DNA from: Nitrospirota bacterium
Lineage (GTDB): Bacteria; Nitrospirota; Nitrospiria; Nitrospirales; Nitrospiraceae
Assembly (NCBI GenBank): GCA_004296885.1
Contig: SCVN01000019.1
Span: forward strand, 1-64,000
Length of the DNA stretch: 64,000 nt
Reading direction: 5' to 3'
This document shows, in pieces, positions 1-9,191 of this stretch (its first letter is position 1; every line of letters starts with the position of its first letter). The notes beneath the pieces were generated by a model that worked only from the letters and a program-made list of their open reading frames with translations, ran no database searches and had not been told where the DNA came from. The translations under genes and the position numbers were made by a program.

Positions 1-121
1 TAACGTGTCGGTGACGGCGGAGCTGATTTCGCCGATCGCCATGGACCAGGGGTTGCGGTTTGCGGTGCGCGAGGGCGGCAAGACCGTCGGCTCCGGCGTC
101 GTCACTGAAATCCTGGCATAG
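1..121 (+). CDS. tuf: Elongation factor Tu, C-terminal end (partial)
   Basis: The first 121 bases translate in frame from base 2 as the last 39 residues of EF-Tu, the GTPase that delivers aminoacyl-tRNA to the ribosome. Visible signatures of beta-barrel domain 3 are [20 protein letters not shown] and the terminal [12 protein letters not shown]. The GTPase domain lies upstream of the window. The TAG stop at 119..121 sits 18 bases before rpsJ, which matches the common fusion of the str and S10 operons. Confidence 0.95.
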   Translation, partial: NVSVTAELISPIAMDQGLRFAVREGGKTVGSGVVTEILA

Positions 122-139
122 GGCCGCGAGGAGACAAAC

Positions 140-454
140 GTGGTGAAGGTGGATCAGCGCATCAGGATCAGATTGAAGGGGTTCGACTACCGGGTTTTGG
201 ACCAGTCGGTAGCCGAGATTGTGGAGACCGTCAAGCGTAGCGGGGCCAAGGTGGCCGGGCCCATCCCGTTGCCCACGCGCATCGAGAAGTTTACGGTCCA
301 GCGTTCCACCCACGTCGACAAGAAGTCGCGCGAGCAATTTGAAATCAGAACGCATAAGCGGTTGATGGATATCATGGAGCCGACGCCGGAGACGATGGAT
401 GCGCTGATGAAGTTGAATCTGGCGGCCGGCGTAGACGTGGAAATTAAACTCTGA
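140..454 (+). CDS. rpsJ: 30S ribosomal protein S10
   Basis: 104 residues, the usual S10 length. S10 sits in the 30S head and doubles as NusE in transcription antitermination. It begins [16 protein letters not shown] and carries the family segment [14 protein letters not shown], followed by the basic RTHKRLMDI motif. The start is a GTG with a GAGGAG ribosome-binding site about 6 bases upstream. It opens the S10 gene block directly after tuf. Confidence 0.97.
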   Translation: MVKVDQRIRIRLKGFDYRVLDQSVAEIVETVKRSGAKVAGPIPLPTRIEKFTVQRSTHVDKKSREQFEIRTHKRLMDIMEPTPETMDALMKLNLAAGVDVEIKL

Positions 455-546
455 GCGATCAACTCTCAGCGATCAGCTGTGGGCCTGGATGTGAGAGGGG
501 TTCCGAAGCTGACCGCTGAAAGCTAAAAGCTGATGGCGAGCGTATT
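455..546 (+). repeat. Intergenic GCTGA/TCAGC-rich repeat tract
   Basis: The 92 bases between rpsJ and rplC are built from degenerate short units of the GCTGA / AGCTGA / TCAGC type, for example AGCGATCAGCTG, AAGCTGACCGCTGAAAGC and AAAGCTGATGGC. Related units occur at 2088..2135, 45436..45500, 46567..46620 and 58045..58080, so this looks like a dispersed intergenic repeat family rather than a specific leader. No coding signal is seen. Confidence 0.55.
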
Positions 547-1170
547 ATGACAAACGGGTTGCTTGGAAAAAAGCTGGGAATGACGCAGATCTATGACGCG
601 GAAGGGCGGCTGATTCCGGTCACGGTGATCGAAGCTGGGCCCTGTCGAGTCTCGGCGGTGCGGACGCGCGACCAGCAAGGGTATGAAGCCGTCCAATTGA
701 CGTTCGAGGAGGTTCCGGAGCGGAAGCTCACGAAAGCCGAGTTGGGGCATCTCAAGAAGCAGCAGATCCCGGCTTCCCGCCATTTGCGGGAATTCAAGAA
801 GCTCGGCGACGCTCAGGTTGGCCAAATACTCAAGGCAGACCTATTCCAGAAGGGCGAGTGGGTTGATGTGGAAGGAATTTCGAAGGGCAAGGGATTTCAA
901 GGCGTGATGAAGCGCCACAATTATCGCGGCGGACCGGAAACGCATGGGTCTATGTTTCACCGTGCGCCGGGGTCCATCGGGAGTAGCTCCTATCCGTCCA
1001 GGGTGTGGAAGGGCAAGACCCTGCCGGGGCACATGGGGAGCGAGCGAGTCACCATCCAGCGCTTAAAGGTGATTGAGGCTCGGCCGGATGAGAATTTGCT
1101 TTTCGTCAGCGGCGCTGTGCCTGGTGCGACCGGCGGGATCCTGACCGTCAGAAAGTCGAAGAAGGGCTAG
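547..1170 (+). CDS. rplC: 50S ribosomal protein L3
   Basis: 207 residues. L3 nucleates 50S assembly, and its central loop reaches the peptidyl-transferase centre. It opens with the diagnostic GLLGKKLGMTQIY; the loop segments KGKGFQGVMKR (about 113-123), GSMFHRAPGSIG (134-145) and KGKTLPGHMG (155-164) are intact. It lies 3 bases before rplD. The ATG follows the repeat tract with only a weak ribosome-binding site. Confidence 0.97.
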   Translation: MTNGLLGKKLGMTQIYDAEGRLIPVTVIEAGPCRVSAVRTRDQQGYEAVQLTFEEVPERKLTKAELGHLKKQQIPASRHLREFKKLGDAQVGQILKADLFQKGEWVDVEGISKGKGFQGVMKRHNYRGGPETHGSMFHRAPGSIGSSSYPSRVWKGKTLPGHMGSERVTIQRLKVIEARPDENLLFVSGAVPGATGGILTVRKSKKG

Positions 1171-1173
1171 ACG

Positions 1174-1797
1174 ATGCCGACCGTAGACGTAGTGGACAGC
1201 CAGAAGAAAAAAGTCGGGAAGGTGGAACTCCATGCAAGCCTGTTCGGGGCCGACATTGATGGGTCCTTGGTGCATGAGGCGGTGGTGATGCAGCAAGCAT
1301 CGGCCAGGCAAGGGACGGCCTCCACTCTCCGGCGCGGTGAAGTCAGTGGGTCGGGGAAGAAGCCCTGGAAGCAGAAGCATACGGGCCGTGCGCGGGCCGG
1401 CTCCATCCGGTCGCCTGTATGGCGGCATGGCGGAAGCGTCTTTGGTCCGAAGCCGCGCCGCTATGACTATGCGATGCCAAAAAAGAAGTATCATGGTGCG
1501 CTCCGGAGCGCACTTTCGGCCAAGCTGGCCGCGGGAGAGATAGTGGTCGTCTCCGATCTGACGATCGAGAAGCCGAAGACCAAGCTTTTGGCGAAGACGT
1601 TGGCGCAGTTGGGGCTTTCCGCCAAGACGTTGATCGTGGTCGGTGAGGGCCGTCTGGACTTGGAGCGGGCCGCGCGGAACCTGACCGGAGTCAAGCTGGT
1701 CAAGCCGGAGCAGCTCAATGTCTACGACGTGCTCCGATACAACGTGATCGTGATTCTTGAGCGTGAAGTGGCGCGCATTCAGGAGGCCTGGTCATGA
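1174..1797 (+). CDS. rplD: 50S ribosomal protein L4
   Basis: 207 residues. L4 lines the polypeptide exit tunnel and in some bacteria represses its own operon. The long tunnel loop appears as GSGKKPWKQKHTGRARAGS (about 60-80), followed by WRHGGSVFGPKPR. The stop overlaps the ATG of rplW by 4 bases (ATGA), indicating translational coupling. Confidence 0.97.
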   Translation: MPTVDVVDSQKKKVGKVELHASLFGADIDGSLVHEAVVMQQASARQGTASTLRRGEVSGSGKKPWKQKHTGRARAGSIRSPVWRHGGSVFGPKPRRYDYAMPKKKYHGALRSALSAKLAAGEIVVVSDLTIEKPKTKLLAKTLAQLGLSAKTLIVVGEGRLDLERAARNLTGVKLVKPEQLNVYDVLRYNVIVILEREVARIQEAWS

Positions 1798-2087
1798 AGC
1801 GAACCGCGCATGATGTTCTCGTCCAGCCCTTGCTGACGGAAAAGATCACGGCGATGCGGGAAGGCGCCAACAAGGTAGGATTCCTGGTCCGGCGGGACGC
1901 AAATCGGATTGAGGTTAAGCGGGCGGTGGAAGCGGCTTTGAATGTGAAGGTTGCGAAGGTGAACATCCTGAACATTATGGGCAAAACCAAGCGCCTGGGG
2001 CGGTTCTCCGGGAAGCGGCCGGACTGGAAGAAGGCGATTGTGACCCTGAAGGAAGGCGAGAAGTTGGAATTGTACGAGAGCGCGTAG
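1794..2087 (+). CDS. rplW: 50S ribosomal protein L23
   Basis: 97 residues. L23 sits at the tunnel exit and docks trigger factor and SRP. Family features are VLVQPLLTEKITAM near the N-terminus, VEAALNVKVAKVN in the middle and the basic loop GKTKRLGRFSGKRPDWKKA. It overlaps rplD by 4 bases. Confidence 0.96.
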   Translation: MKRTAHDVLVQPLLTEKITAMREGANKVGFLVRRDANRIEVKRAVEAALNVKVAKVNILNIMGKTKRLGRFSGKRPDWKKAIVTLKEGEKLELYESA

Positions 2088-2135
2088 CTGATCCTGAAGG
2101 GGCTGATAACGAATAGCTGAGAGCTGGGGAACGTT
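2088..2135 (+). repeat. Short GCTGA-unit repeat between rplW and rplB
   Basis: A 48-base spacer containing GCTGATCCTGA, GGGGCTGATAACG and AATAGCTGAGAGCTG. It shares its unit with the spacer at 455..546 and with the hairpins in the cytochrome cluster, so it is listed as a member of the same dispersed family. Confidence 0.4.
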
Positions 2136-2972
2136 ATGGGACTGAAGCAATATCGACCGACCTCACCGGGGCGCCGCGGGATGACCGCCGTCACCGGAGA
2201 GGGGCTGAGCAAGAAAAAGTCGGAGAAGGGCCTTACCAAGTTCCACATCCGTTCCGGCGGTCGGAATAACGATGGCCGAATGACCATCCGGTTTCGTGGG
2301 GGTGGGCACAAGCGGCTTTATCGGACGATTGATTTTAAGCGGGACAAGGTTGGCATTCCCGCCAAAGTCGCGGCGATCGAATACGATCCGAACCGCTCAG
2401 CTCGCATTGCGCTTCTGCATTACGCGGATGGGGAAAAGCGCTATATCTTGGCCCCCCAGGGCCTCGCGGTGAGGGACCTCGTGCAATCCGGGCCGGCCGC
2501 CGAAGTGAAGCCTGGCAATGCCCTGCCATTGGCGAGCATGCCTCTGGGAACAACGATCCATAATATCGAGTTGAAGCCAGGCAAGGGCGGTCAGTTAATC
2601 CGCAGTGCTGGAGGATTTGCGCAGGTGATGGGGAGGGATGGGCTCTATGCCCAGGTTCGCCTTAAGTCCGGAGAAATGCGACGCATCCTGGCCACCTGCA
2701 TGGCGACGGTGGGACAGGTGGGCAATCTGGACCATGAAAATGAAACAGTAGGTAAGGCAGGCCGGTCCCGCTGGCGTGCGAAGCGCCCGCACGTTCGCGG
2801 TGTCGTGATGAACCCGGTCGATCACCCCCACGGGGGCGGCGAGGGCAAGTCGGGCCAAGGCAATCCCCATCCTGTGTCGCCGTGGGGGCTCCCGACCAAG
2901 GGATACAAGACCAGGCAGAACAAGCGCACGGATAAGTTTATCATCACCCGTCGGAAGCGGGGCGTGCGGTAG
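2136..2972 (+). CDS. rplB: 50S ribosomal protein L2
   Basis: 278 residues, the standard length. L2 is needed for subunit association and peptidyl transfer. The N-terminal [13 protein letters not shown], the central [17 protein letters not shown] and the catalytic-site loop [14 protein letters not shown] (about 226-239, with the conserved His-Pro-His) are intact. The C-terminus is the typical lysine/arginine-rich tail. Confidence 0.98.
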   Translation: MGLKQYRPTSPGRRGMTAVTGEGLSKKKSEKGLTKFHIRSGGRNNDGRMTIRFRGGGHKRLYRTIDFKRDKVGIPAKVAAIEYDPNRSARIALLHYADGEKRYILAPQGLAVRDLVQSGPAAEVKPGNALPLASMPLGTTIHNIELKPGKGGQLIRSAGGFAQVMGRDGLYAQVRLKSGEMRRILATCMATVGQVGNLDHENETVGKAGRSRWRAKRPHVRGVVMNPVDHPHGGGEGKSGQGNPHPVSPWGLPTKGYKTRQNKRTDKFIITRRKRGVR

Positions 2973-2993
2973 TCGAGATCCGAGGAGACGTCG

Positions 2994-3281
2994 ATGCCCA
3001 GATCAGTCAGCAAAGGGCCTTTTGTGGATGCCCACCTGCTCGAAAAGGTGGAAAGACAGAATGAGACCAAGGACCGGAAGATCATCAAGACGTGGTCTCG
3101 ACGCTCGACCGTCGTGCCCGACATGATCGGTCACACGTTCGCGGTGCACAACGGCAAGAAGTTTATCCCTGTTTTTGTCACCGAAAATATGGTCGGACAC
3201 AAGTTGGGTGAGTTTGCGCCGACGCGCTTCTTCAAGGGGCATGGGGCGGCAAGAACAGAAAAAGCGGTCGCGTTGAAGTAG
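2994..3281 (+). CDS. rpsS: 30S ribosomal protein S19
   Basis: 95 residues. S19 pairs with S13 in the 30S head near the A-site tRNA. Diagnostic segments are [38 protein letters not shown] and [15 protein letters not shown]. The ribosome-binding site GAGGAG lies upstream of the ATG. Confidence 0.97.
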   Translation: MPRSVSKGPFVDAHLLEKVERQNETKDRKIIKTWSRRSTVVPDMIGHTFAVHNGKKFIPVFVTENMVGHKLGEFAPTRFFKGHGAARTEKAVALK

Positions 3282-3296
3282 GACGGGAGTGCAGTC

Positions 3297-3650
3297 ATGG
3301 CTGAGGCAAAAGCGATTCTAAGGTTTGTGCGTGTGGCCCCGAGGAAGGCCCGGGCTGTGGTAGACATGATCCGCGGGCAGCGGGTGCCGCAGGCGCTGAG
3401 CCTGTTGAAATATACCCCGCGGGCCGCGGCAAAGGTCGTGGAGAAGATCCTTCGCTCGGCGGTGGCGAATGCGGAACAAAAGGAATTGGGGGACAGCGAG
3501 TCCTTGTGGGTCTCGCGTGCCTACGTGGATTGCGGGCCGACCTACAAGCGGTTTCGGGCCCGGTCCATGGGACGGGCTAATTCTATCCATAAGCGGACGA
3601 GCCACATTACGCTGATCGTGTCCGCGCCAGAAGTCACGGCGAAACCGTAA
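3297..3650 (+). CDS. rplV: 50S ribosomal protein L22
   Basis: 117 residues. The extended beta hairpin of L22 lines the exit tunnel next to L4. It begins [18 protein letters not shown] and ends with the hairpin [21 protein letters not shown], whose tip is where macrolide-resistance changes arise in other species. Length and order match the family. Confidence 0.97.
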   Translation: MAEAKAILRFVRVAPRKARAVVDMIRGQRVPQALSLLKYTPRAAAKVVEKILRSAVANAEQKELGDSESLWVSRAYVDCGPTYKRFRARSMGRANSIHKRTSHITLIVSAPEVTAKP

Positions 3651-3687
3651 GCGAGCCGCAGACGAGAAAAGGGGTCAACGGGAGGTT

Positions 3688-4362
3688 ATGGGACACAAGA
3701 CGCACCCGGTTGGGTATCGCTTAGGGTATACCAGGACGTGGAGTTCGCGGTGGTATGCGGATAAGGACTTTGCCAAGCTCCTGCACCAGGATATTCAGAT
3801 TCGCAAGGTGGTCAAAGCGAAGCTCTACCATGCCGGAGTGGCGAAAGTGGAGATCGAACGGTCTGGGGATCAGACTCGGGTGATTATCCACACAGCCAGG
3901 CCGGGGATTATCATCGGGCGCAAGGGTGCGGAAGTCGACAAGTTGAAGGCGATGCTGGAAAAACAGTACGGGACCCAGGTGTATATCACCGTGAAGGAAA
4001 TCAAGAAGCCTGAACTGGACGCTCAATTGGTCAGCGAGAACATCGCCGTCCAATTGGAAAAGCGAGTCGCGTTTCGGCGGGCCATGAAGCGCAGTGTGGC
4101 GGCTGCGTTACGGCTGGGCGCTCAGGGCATTCGGGTGACCTGTGCCGGACGCCTGGGTGGGGCGGAAATTGCCAGGACCGAGTGGTACAGGGAGGGGCGT
4201 GTGCCGCTCCATACGCTGCGGGCCTACATTGATTTTGGATTTGCGGAAGCGCATACGACCATGGGCCAGATCGGGGTCAAGACCTGGATCTACAGGGGTG
4301 AGACTCCTCCGGTGCAACCGGAAAAGGCCGAAGTTGGGTTCGAGCGCCGGCAGGAGCGATAA
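3688..4362 (+). CDS. rpsC: 30S ribosomal protein S3
   Basis: 224 residues. S3 forms part of the mRNA entry helicase. The N-terminus [12 protein letters not shown] and the KH motif ([17 protein letters not shown], about 71-87) are clear; the C-terminal domain carries [17 protein letters not shown]-like residues ([17 protein letters not shown]). The ATG is preceded by GGGAGG. Confidence 0.97.
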   Translation: MGHKTHPVGYRLGYTRTWSSRWYADKDFAKLLHQDIQIRKVVKAKLYHAGVAKVEIERSGDQTRVIIHTARPGIIIGRKGAEVDKLKAMLEKQYGTQVYITVKEIKKPELDAQLVSENIAVQLEKRVAFRRAMKRSVAAALRLGAQGIRVTCAGRLGGAEIARTEWYREGRVPLHTLRAYIDFGFAEAHTTMGQIGVKTWIYRGETPPVQPEKAEVGFERRQER

Positions 4363-4387
4363 GCAGCAGTCTTAAGGGGGCAGATCC

Positions 4388-4801
4388 GTGCTTGCACCGA
4401 AGAAAGTCAAGTTCAGGAAGATGCAAAAGGGGCGGATGCGGGGGAAGGCGTACCGCGGCGGCCAGGTGACTCTGGGCGAATTCGGGCTTAAGGCTTTGGA
4501 GCCGGGGCGGATCACCAGCCGTCAGATTGAGGCGGCCCGCATTGCCATCACGCGACACGTGAAGCGTGGTGGGCAGGTCTGGACAAGAATTTTCCCGGAC
4601 AAGCCCATCACCAAGAAGCCAGCCGAAACTCGGATGGGTAAGGGAAAGGGCAACCCGGAATATTGGGTGGCCGTAGTCAAGCCAGGGCGAATCCTCTACG
4701 AGATGGATGGGGTCACCAAAGAGGTGGCGGAAGAGGCGCTGAAACTGGCTGCGTACAAGCTGCCGATCGCCACCAAGTTTGTGGCCCGCGGGGCGTTCTA
4801 G
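4388..4801 (+). CDS. rplP: 50S ribosomal protein L16
   Basis: 137 residues. L16 helps position A-site tRNA. It starts [18 protein letters not shown] and contains the conserved [17 protein letters not shown] and [19 protein letters not shown]. Translation starts at a GTG; GGGGG upstream is the likely ribosome-binding site. Confidence 0.97.
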   Translation: MLAPKKVKFRKMQKGRMRGKAYRGGQVTLGEFGLKALEPGRITSRQIEAARIAITRHVKRGGQVWTRIFPDKPITKKPAETRMGKGKGNPEYWVAVVKPGRILYEMDGVTKEVAEEALKLAAYKLPIATKFVARGAF

Positions 4802-4831
4802 GGCTTGTTCGGAAGGAATGGGGTTGCTGTG

Positions 4832-5053
4832 ATGGATGTGAAAGATCTAAGAGGGATGGAGCCGGCCGAGTTGGCTGAGAAGGAAAAGCAGCTCAAGCAG
4901 GAAGTCTTTAACTTGCGCTTCCAGCTCGCGACCGGACGGGTTGAGAATCCCATGAAGATTCGCCAGACCCGCCGCGACTTGGCGCGGGTGAAGACCATCC
5001 TGCACCAGAAAACCGCAGCCGGCGGGTCCGGTGGCGCGCGCGAGGGATCATGA
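4832..5053 (+). CDS. rpmC: 50S ribosomal protein L29
   Basis: 73 residues from the ATG chosen here (MDVKDLRGMEPAELAEKEK). The frame extends up to 4805, but that would add nine non-homologous residues and place GGAAGG (4811..4816), the likely ribosome-binding site, inside the gene. The core QEVFNLRFQLATGRVENPMK and RQTRRDLARVKTIL are typical. The Gly/Ala-rich C-terminus overlaps rpsQ by 4 bases. Confidence 0.93.
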   Translation: MDVKDLRGMEPAELAEKEKQLKQEVFNLRFQLATGRVENPMKIRQTRRDLARVKTILHQKTAAGGSGGAREGS

Positions 5054-5322
5054 CCATGCAGGGGAAGTCCGAAAAACGGCGGGAGTGGGTCGGCAACGTC
5101 GTCAGCAACAAGATGAACAAGACGGTCGTGGTGGCAGTGGATCGATTTGTGTCCCATCCGATCTATCGCAAAGTGCTGCGCCGCGTCACCAGGTTGAAGG
5201 CCCACGATGAGCAGAATAGCTGCAAGGTGGGGGACCGGGTCCGTCTCGTCGAGACGAGGCCGATCAGCAAAGACAAGCATTGGCGTGTGGTCGAAATCGT
5301 GGAGCGGGGGCAGCCGGAGTAG
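5050..5322 (+). CDS. rpsQ: 30S ribosomal protein S17
   Basis: 90 residues. S17 is a primary 16S rRNA binder with an OB fold. Family segments are REWVGNVVSNKMNKTVVVAVDR, shortened here as GNVVSNKMNKTVVVAV, and VGDRVRLVETRPISKDKHWR. The start overlaps rpmC in an ATGA arrangement. Confidence 0.96.
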   Translation: MTMQGKSEKRREWVGNVVSNKMNKTVVVAVDRFVSHPIYRKVLRRVTRLKAHDEQNSCKVGDRVRLVETRPISKDKHWRVVEIVERGQPE

Positions 5323-5353
5323 TCTCGGGCTGGATCGCCGGTAAGGAACCGTC

Positions 5354-5722
5354 ATGATTCAGAATTACAGTTACATGGATGTGGCCGACAACTCCGGGGC
5401 CAAGCAGGTCATGTGTTTCCATGTCTTGGGTGGCTCGAGGCGGCGATACGGCTCCCTCGGAGACATCGTGGTGGTGGCCGTGAAGGAAGCCATCCCGCAA
5501 GCCACGGTCAAGAAGGGGGACGTGAGCAAGGCGGTGATCGTTCGGACAACCAAGGGTGTGCGCCGGGAAGACGGCTCTTACATCAAATTTGACCGCAACG
5601 CCTGCGTGCTGATCAACGCCCAGGGTGAGCCTATCGGCACCCGTATCTTCGGCCCGGTGGCCAGGGAACTGCGCTGGAAGAAGTTTATGAAGATCATCTC
5701 GTTGGCTCCGGAAGTGCTCTAA
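5354..5722 (+). CDS. rplN: 50S ribosomal protein L14
   Basis: 122 residues, the canonical length. L14 forms an intersubunit bridge and is the docking site of the silencing factor RsfS. It begins [18 protein letters not shown] and contains [21 protein letters not shown] and the ending [18 protein letters not shown]. Confidence 0.97.
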   Translation: MIQNYSYMDVADNSGAKQVMCFHVLGGSRRRYGSLGDIVVVAVKEAIPQATVKKGDVSKAVIVRTTKGVRREDGSYIKFDRNACVLINAQGEPIGTRIFGPVARELRWKKFMKIISLAPEVL

Positions 5723-5740
5723 GGACGGAAATAGAGGATC

Positions 5741-6076
5741 ATGCCGAATCAGGGACCGATCAAGACGAAAATCAAGAAGGGCGATACCGTGGTGGTGATC
5801 GCCGGGCGCGAGCGTGGCAAGACGGGGAAGGTTCTCACCGTCGATCGCGAGCGTGCGCGGGTGACGGTGGAAAAACTCAATATCGTCAAGCGCCATACGA
5901 AACCCAATCAAAAGACCAGACAGGGGGGGATTCTTGAGCGCGAGGCCCCTATCGCCATCTCCAATGTCATGTTTTACAGCACGACCCTTCAAAAGCCGGT
6001 ACGTCTCGGGATCAAGACCTTGCCCGATGGGAGCAAGGTGCGGATTTCCCGAAAGGACCAGGCGGTCATCGAATAA
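5741..6076 (+). CDS. rplX: 50S ribosomal protein L24
   Basis: 111 residues. L24 initiates 50S assembly. The KOW motif is visible as VVIAGRERGKTGKVLTVD, followed by VEKLNIVKRHTKPNQ and the C-terminal segment EAPIAISNVMFY. GAGGATC precedes the ATG as ribosome-binding site. Confidence 0.96.
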   Translation: MPNQGPIKTKIKKGDTVVVIAGRERGKTGKVLTVDRERARVTVEKLNIVKRHTKPNQKTRQGGILEREAPIAISNVMFYSTTLQKPVRLGIKTLPDGSKVRISRKDQAVIE

Positions 6077-6094
6077 GGCGTAGGAAAAAGGATC

Positions 6095-6781
6095 ATGGCA
6101 AAGAGCGAGAAGGGCGGCAGCGACAAGAGCGCGGGTAAGAAGCCGGTTGTGAAGCCGCCGAAAAAAGAGGCGGCGCCCGCGGCCAAAGAGTCAACGGAAG
6201 AAAAAAAGGCTCCGGCTGCAAAGTCGTCCGGTCCTAAGTTGCCTCCCAGGCTGAAGGATACGTATCGTGAACAGGTAATCCCGGCTCTGATGAAGGAGTT
6301 CGGGTATAAGAACCCAATGCAAGTGCCCAAGCTGGAGCGGATTGTGTTGAACGTCGGCATGGGCGAAGCCATTCAGAATGTCAAGTTGCTGGAAAGCGCG
6401 ACCACCGAACTGGGGGTCATCTCCGGACAGAGGCCGGTCGTGACTAAGGCCAAGAAAGCGATCGCGGGCTTCAAACTCAGGCAGGGCATGCCGATTGGGG
6501 CCAAGGTCACCCTGCGCAACGATCGGATGTACGAGTTCTTGGACCGGCTCGTCAGCGTGGCCCTGCCCCGGATCCGCGACTTTCGTGGCGTTTCGCCAAA
6601 GGCCTTTGACGGTCGCGGCAACTACACGCTGGGGCTGAAGGAACAGCTGATCTTCCCGGAGATCAAGTATGACAGCGTGGCCTCCATCCACGGGATGGAT
6701 ATCACTATCGTTACCACGGCTAGGACGAACGACGAAGGCAAGGCTTTGCTGCGTCACTTTGGGATGCCCTTCAGAGTCTGA
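6095..6781 (+). CDS. rplE: 50S ribosomal protein L5 with a lysine/alanine-rich N-terminal extension
   Basis: 228 residues, against roughly 180 in most bacteria. The conserved protein starts near residue 49 ([21 protein letters not shown]) and includes [32 protein letters not shown] and [18 protein letters not shown], the 5S rRNA-binding core. The first 48 or so residues are almost entirely Lys, Ala, Glu, Pro and Ser, so they are probably a disordered tail. AAAGG just upstream of the ATG at 6095 supports the long form. No ATG lies in frame at the conserved start, so the extension is unlikely to be a mis-annotation. Confidence 0.95.
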   Translation: MAKSEKGGSDKSAGKKPVVKPPKKEAAPAAKESTEEKKAPAAKSSGPKLPPRLKDTYREQVIPALMKEFGYKNPMQVPKLERIVLNVGMGEAIQNVKLLESATTELGVISGQRPVVTKAKKAIAGFKLRQGMPIGAKVTLRNDRMYEFLDRLVSVALPRIRDFRGVSPKAFDGRGNYTLGLKEQLIFPEIKYDSVASIHGMDITIVTTARTNDEGKALLRHFGMPFRV

Positions 6782-6812
6782 CGAGACGACTTGCTGGCGA
6801 AGGAGAGGATGC

Positions 6813-6998
6813 GTGTCACGTAAAGCCCTGCGGAACAAAGCGGCCGCCAAATCGAAATTCAAGGTCAGAGATTACAACCGGTGCCCCCTCTGCGGACGAG
6901 GAGGCGGGTTTTTGCGGCGATTCAAGATGTGCAGAATCTGCTTTCGCCTGTTGAGTCTGCGGGGCGAAATTCCAGGGGTGACGAAGTCGAGTTGGTAG
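6813..6998 (+). CDS. rpsN: 30S ribosomal protein S14, zinc-binding type
   Basis: 61 residues from a GTG start preceded by AGGAGAGG. This is the short zinc-ribbon form of S14, with two CxxC pairs in [17 protein letters not shown] and [17 protein letters not shown]. The C-terminal GVTKSSW is typical. S14 completes the 30S head. Having the zinc (C+) form, together with C+ versions of L36 and S4 nearby, is consistent with a zinc-replete ribosome. Confidence 0.95.
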   Translation: MSRKALRNKAAAKSKFKVRDYNRCPLCGRGGGFLRRFKMCRICFRLLSLRGEIPGVTKSSW

Positions 6999-7077
6999 CC
7001 GTCCTGCGGGCCGGCTGGTGCCCTCGGGTTTCACACCGTGGGCGGAACGTGCGTTTACGAGACGTGGAGTTGACACA

Positions 7078-7473
7078 ATGATGACGGATCCGATCGCGGA
7101 CCTGCTGGTCCGAATTCAAAATGGCGCGCGGCGGGGGCACGAAACGGTCACGGTGCCCGCCTCGAAGCTGAAGAAAGAACTCCTGCGCGTGATGCAGTCG
7201 GAGGGGTTCATCGCGGGCTACGAATCTGCGACCACGGATGGGCACCCGGCCTTTCGAGTGCAGTTGCGCTACGTGGAAGAAGGTAAGCCGGTGATCACCG
7301 GGATGTCGCGGATCAGCAAGCCGGGCAAGCGGGTTTATGCCGGCAAGCGCAACGTCAAGTCGGTCATGGGCGGAATGGGATTGTCCATTCTCTCCACATC
7401 AAAGGGCTTGCTGACCGATCAAGAGGCCCGTAAGGCCAGCTTGGGTGGCGAAGTCCTGTGTTACATCTGGTAA
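7078..7473 (+). CDS. rpsH: 30S ribosomal protein S8
   Basis: 131 residues. S8 organises the 16S central domain. The start at MMTDPIADLLVRIQNG is set by GGAG at 7066..7069, 8 bases upstream; a longer frame from 7018 adds 20 residues with no family match. The C-terminal rRNA-binding motif GMGLSILSTSKGLLTDQEAR and GGEVLCYIW are intact. Confidence 0.96.
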   Translation: MMTDPIADLLVRIQNGARRGHETVTVPASKLKKELLRVMQSEGFIAGYESATTDGHPAFRVQLRYVEEGKPVITGMSRISKPGKRVYAGKRNVKSVMGGMGLSILSTSKGLLTDQEARKASLGGEVLCYIW

Positions 7474-7527
7474 ACCGGCTGAGGCGTTCGGCCAGAACAT
7501 AAGACAAGCGAGCTGTCGAGGAGCATC

Positions 7528-8064
7528 ATGTCGCGGTTGGGTCGAAAACCAGTTTCCATTCCTTCCGGAGTGGAGGTAAAAGTGACGGACCGGTTGGTGT
7601 CTGTCAAGGGACCGCTGGGCCGTCTGGAGTGGACGCTCGAGCCGGGGGTGGATGTCGCGGTGGCGGACGGCCAGGTGCAGGCCAACCGGGCGGGCAATGA
7701 TCCGAAGCTGCGGGCATTGCACGGGCTGACGCGGGCCGAAATCAGCAACATGATCGTCGGGGTGACCAAGGGCTACGAGCGGACGCTGGAGATTACCGGT
7801 GTGGGCTACAAAGCCCAACTGCAAGGGCAGACGCTTAGCGTGAGCGTCGGTTATGTCAATCCAGTCGTCTACAACGTTCCGAAGGGCATCGAGGCCAAGG
7901 TCGACAAGCAGACCATCGTTACCGTCAAGGGAATCGACAAGCGGAAGGTGGGGCAAGCTGCCGCCGATCTGCGTGCGATCAAGCCTCCGGACGTCTACAA
8001 GCAAAAAGGCATCAGGTATGCGGGCGAAGTGCTCCGCAAGAAAGAAGGGAAGACCGGGAAATAA
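7528..8064 (+). CDS. rplF: 50S ribosomal protein L6
   Basis: 178 residues. L6 binds near the GTPase-associated centre. It starts SRLGRKPVSIPSGVEVKV and carries the conserved LEITGVGYKAQLQG and VKGIDKRKVGQAAADLRAI; the C-terminal PDVYKQKGIRYAGE is the rRNA-contact signature. Confidence 0.97.
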   Translation: MSRLGRKPVSIPSGVEVKVTDRLVSVKGPLGRLEWTLEPGVDVAVADGQVQANRAGNDPKLRALHGLTRAEISNMIVGVTKGYERTLEITGVGYKAQLQGQTLSVSVGYVNPVVYNVPKGIEAKVDKQTIVTVKGIDKRKVGQAAADLRAIKPPDVYKQKGIRYAGEVLRKKEGKTGK

Positions 8065-8073
8065 GCGAGCGCC

Positions 8074-8439
8074 ATGAAAACCACCGAAACCAGAGAAAAA
8101 TTACAGCGCCGGCAGCGTCGCGTGCGGCAGCGGATTTTTGGAACAACCACCCGCCCTCGGCTGAACGTTTACCGGAGCAAAGGGCATATTTACGCCCAGA
8201 TCATTGATGACACGAAGGGCCATACGCTGGCCGCGGCCTCCACGTTGGATGCCGCTTTGCGAAAAGCGTTGAAATCCACCAGCACCATCGAAGCGGCCAA
8301 AGCTGTCGGGAAGTTGCTGGCGGATCGGGCCAAGACCGCGAAGGTTGCGACGGTGGTGTTCGACCGGGGCGGGCGGCTCTATCACGGTCGGATCAAGGCG
8401 CTGGCCGATGCGTCCCGCGAGGGCGGCCTGCAATTCTGA
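8074..8439 (+). CDS. rplR: 50S ribosomal protein L18
   Basis: 121 residues. L18 delivers 5S rRNA together with L5. Recognisable segments are [33 protein letters not shown] and the C-terminal [19 protein letters not shown]. The N-terminus is strongly basic, as expected. Confidence 0.96.
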   Translation: MKTTETREKLQRRQRRVRQRIFGTTTRPRLNVYRSKGHIYAQIIDDTKGHTLAAASTLDAALRKALKSTSTIEAAKAVGKLLADRAKTAKVATVVFDRGGRLYHGRIKALADASREGGLQF

Positions 8440-8475
8440 ATTCTGATTGTCTTGAGATGAGAGGAGCGTGACGGC

Positions 8476-8970
8476 GTGCGTGTCAACCCAGAAGAACTGA
8501 ACCTGAAGGACAAAGTCGTCTTCATTAACCGTGTGGCCAAGGTCGTCAAAGGCGGCAAGCGGTTCAATTTTTGCGCGCTGGTGGCCGTCGGCGATGGCCA
8601 GGGCTGGGTGGGCATCGGCAAGGGCAAGGCTGCGGAAGTGCCGGTAGCCATTGCCAAAGCGGTGCAACAGGCCAAGAAACACTTGGTCCATGTGCCGCTG
8701 AAAGAGGGGACGATTCCGCACGAAGTGCATGGTCTCTTCGGCGGCGAGCATGTGATGCTTAAGCCGGCCGGTGCCGGGACCGGGGTTATCGCGGGCGGTG
8801 CGGTCCGGGCCGTCGTGGAATTGGCGGGAGCCCACAACATCATCGCCAAAACGCTGGGGCGTGGCAATCCTTTCAATACGGTCCGTGCCACTCTGGACGG
8901 ACTTTGTCAACTCCGTGATCCTGAGGAAGTGGTCCGCGTCCGGCGGAGCGGTTTGCAGAAGATAGGGTAG
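8476..8970 (+). CDS. rpsE: 30S ribosomal protein S5
   Basis: 164 residues from a GTG start with GAGAGGAG upstream. S5 shapes mRNA entry and decoding accuracy. The double-stranded-RNA-binding fold shows as DKVVFINRVAKVVKGGKRF and GDGQGWVGIGKGKAAEVP; the C-terminal part has GAGTGVIAGGAVRAVVE and the NPFNTVRATLDGL segment. Confidence 0.97.
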   Translation: MRVNPEELNLKDKVVFINRVAKVVKGGKRFNFCALVAVGDGQGWVGIGKGKAAEVPVAIAKAVQQAKKHLVHVPLKEGTIPHEVHGLFGGEHVMLKPAGAGTGVIAGGAVRAVVELAGAHNIIAKTLGRGNPFNTVRATLDGLCQLRDPEEVVRVRRSGLQKIG

Positions 8971-8975
8971 TCTAC

Positions 8976-9191
8976 ATGAGCACGAAAAGTACAAAGCGTT
9001 CTTCTCAGGCAGGTCAACAATTAACGATCACGCTCAAGCGGAGCCCGATCGGAACTCCATATACGCACCGCCTGGTGTTGCGCGGTCTGGGGCTGCGTCG
9101 GATCCGCCAAGCCGTGCAGAGAACCGATAGCCCGCAAGTGCGGGGATTGATCCACAAAGTATCCTATCTGTTGGAAGTCAAGCCACTATGA
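8976..9191 (+). CDS. rpmD: 50S ribosomal protein L30
   Basis: 71 residues. The core QLTITLKRSPIGTPYTHR, LGLRRIRQAVQRTDSPQVRG and KVSYLLEV identify L30. The roughly ten residues before the core (STKSTKRSSQAG) are an extra basic tail. It overlaps rplO by 4 bases. Confidence 0.95.
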   Translation: MSTKSTKRSSQAGQQLTITLKRSPIGTPYTHRLVLRGLGLRRIRQAVQRTDSPQVRGLIHKVSYLLEVKPL

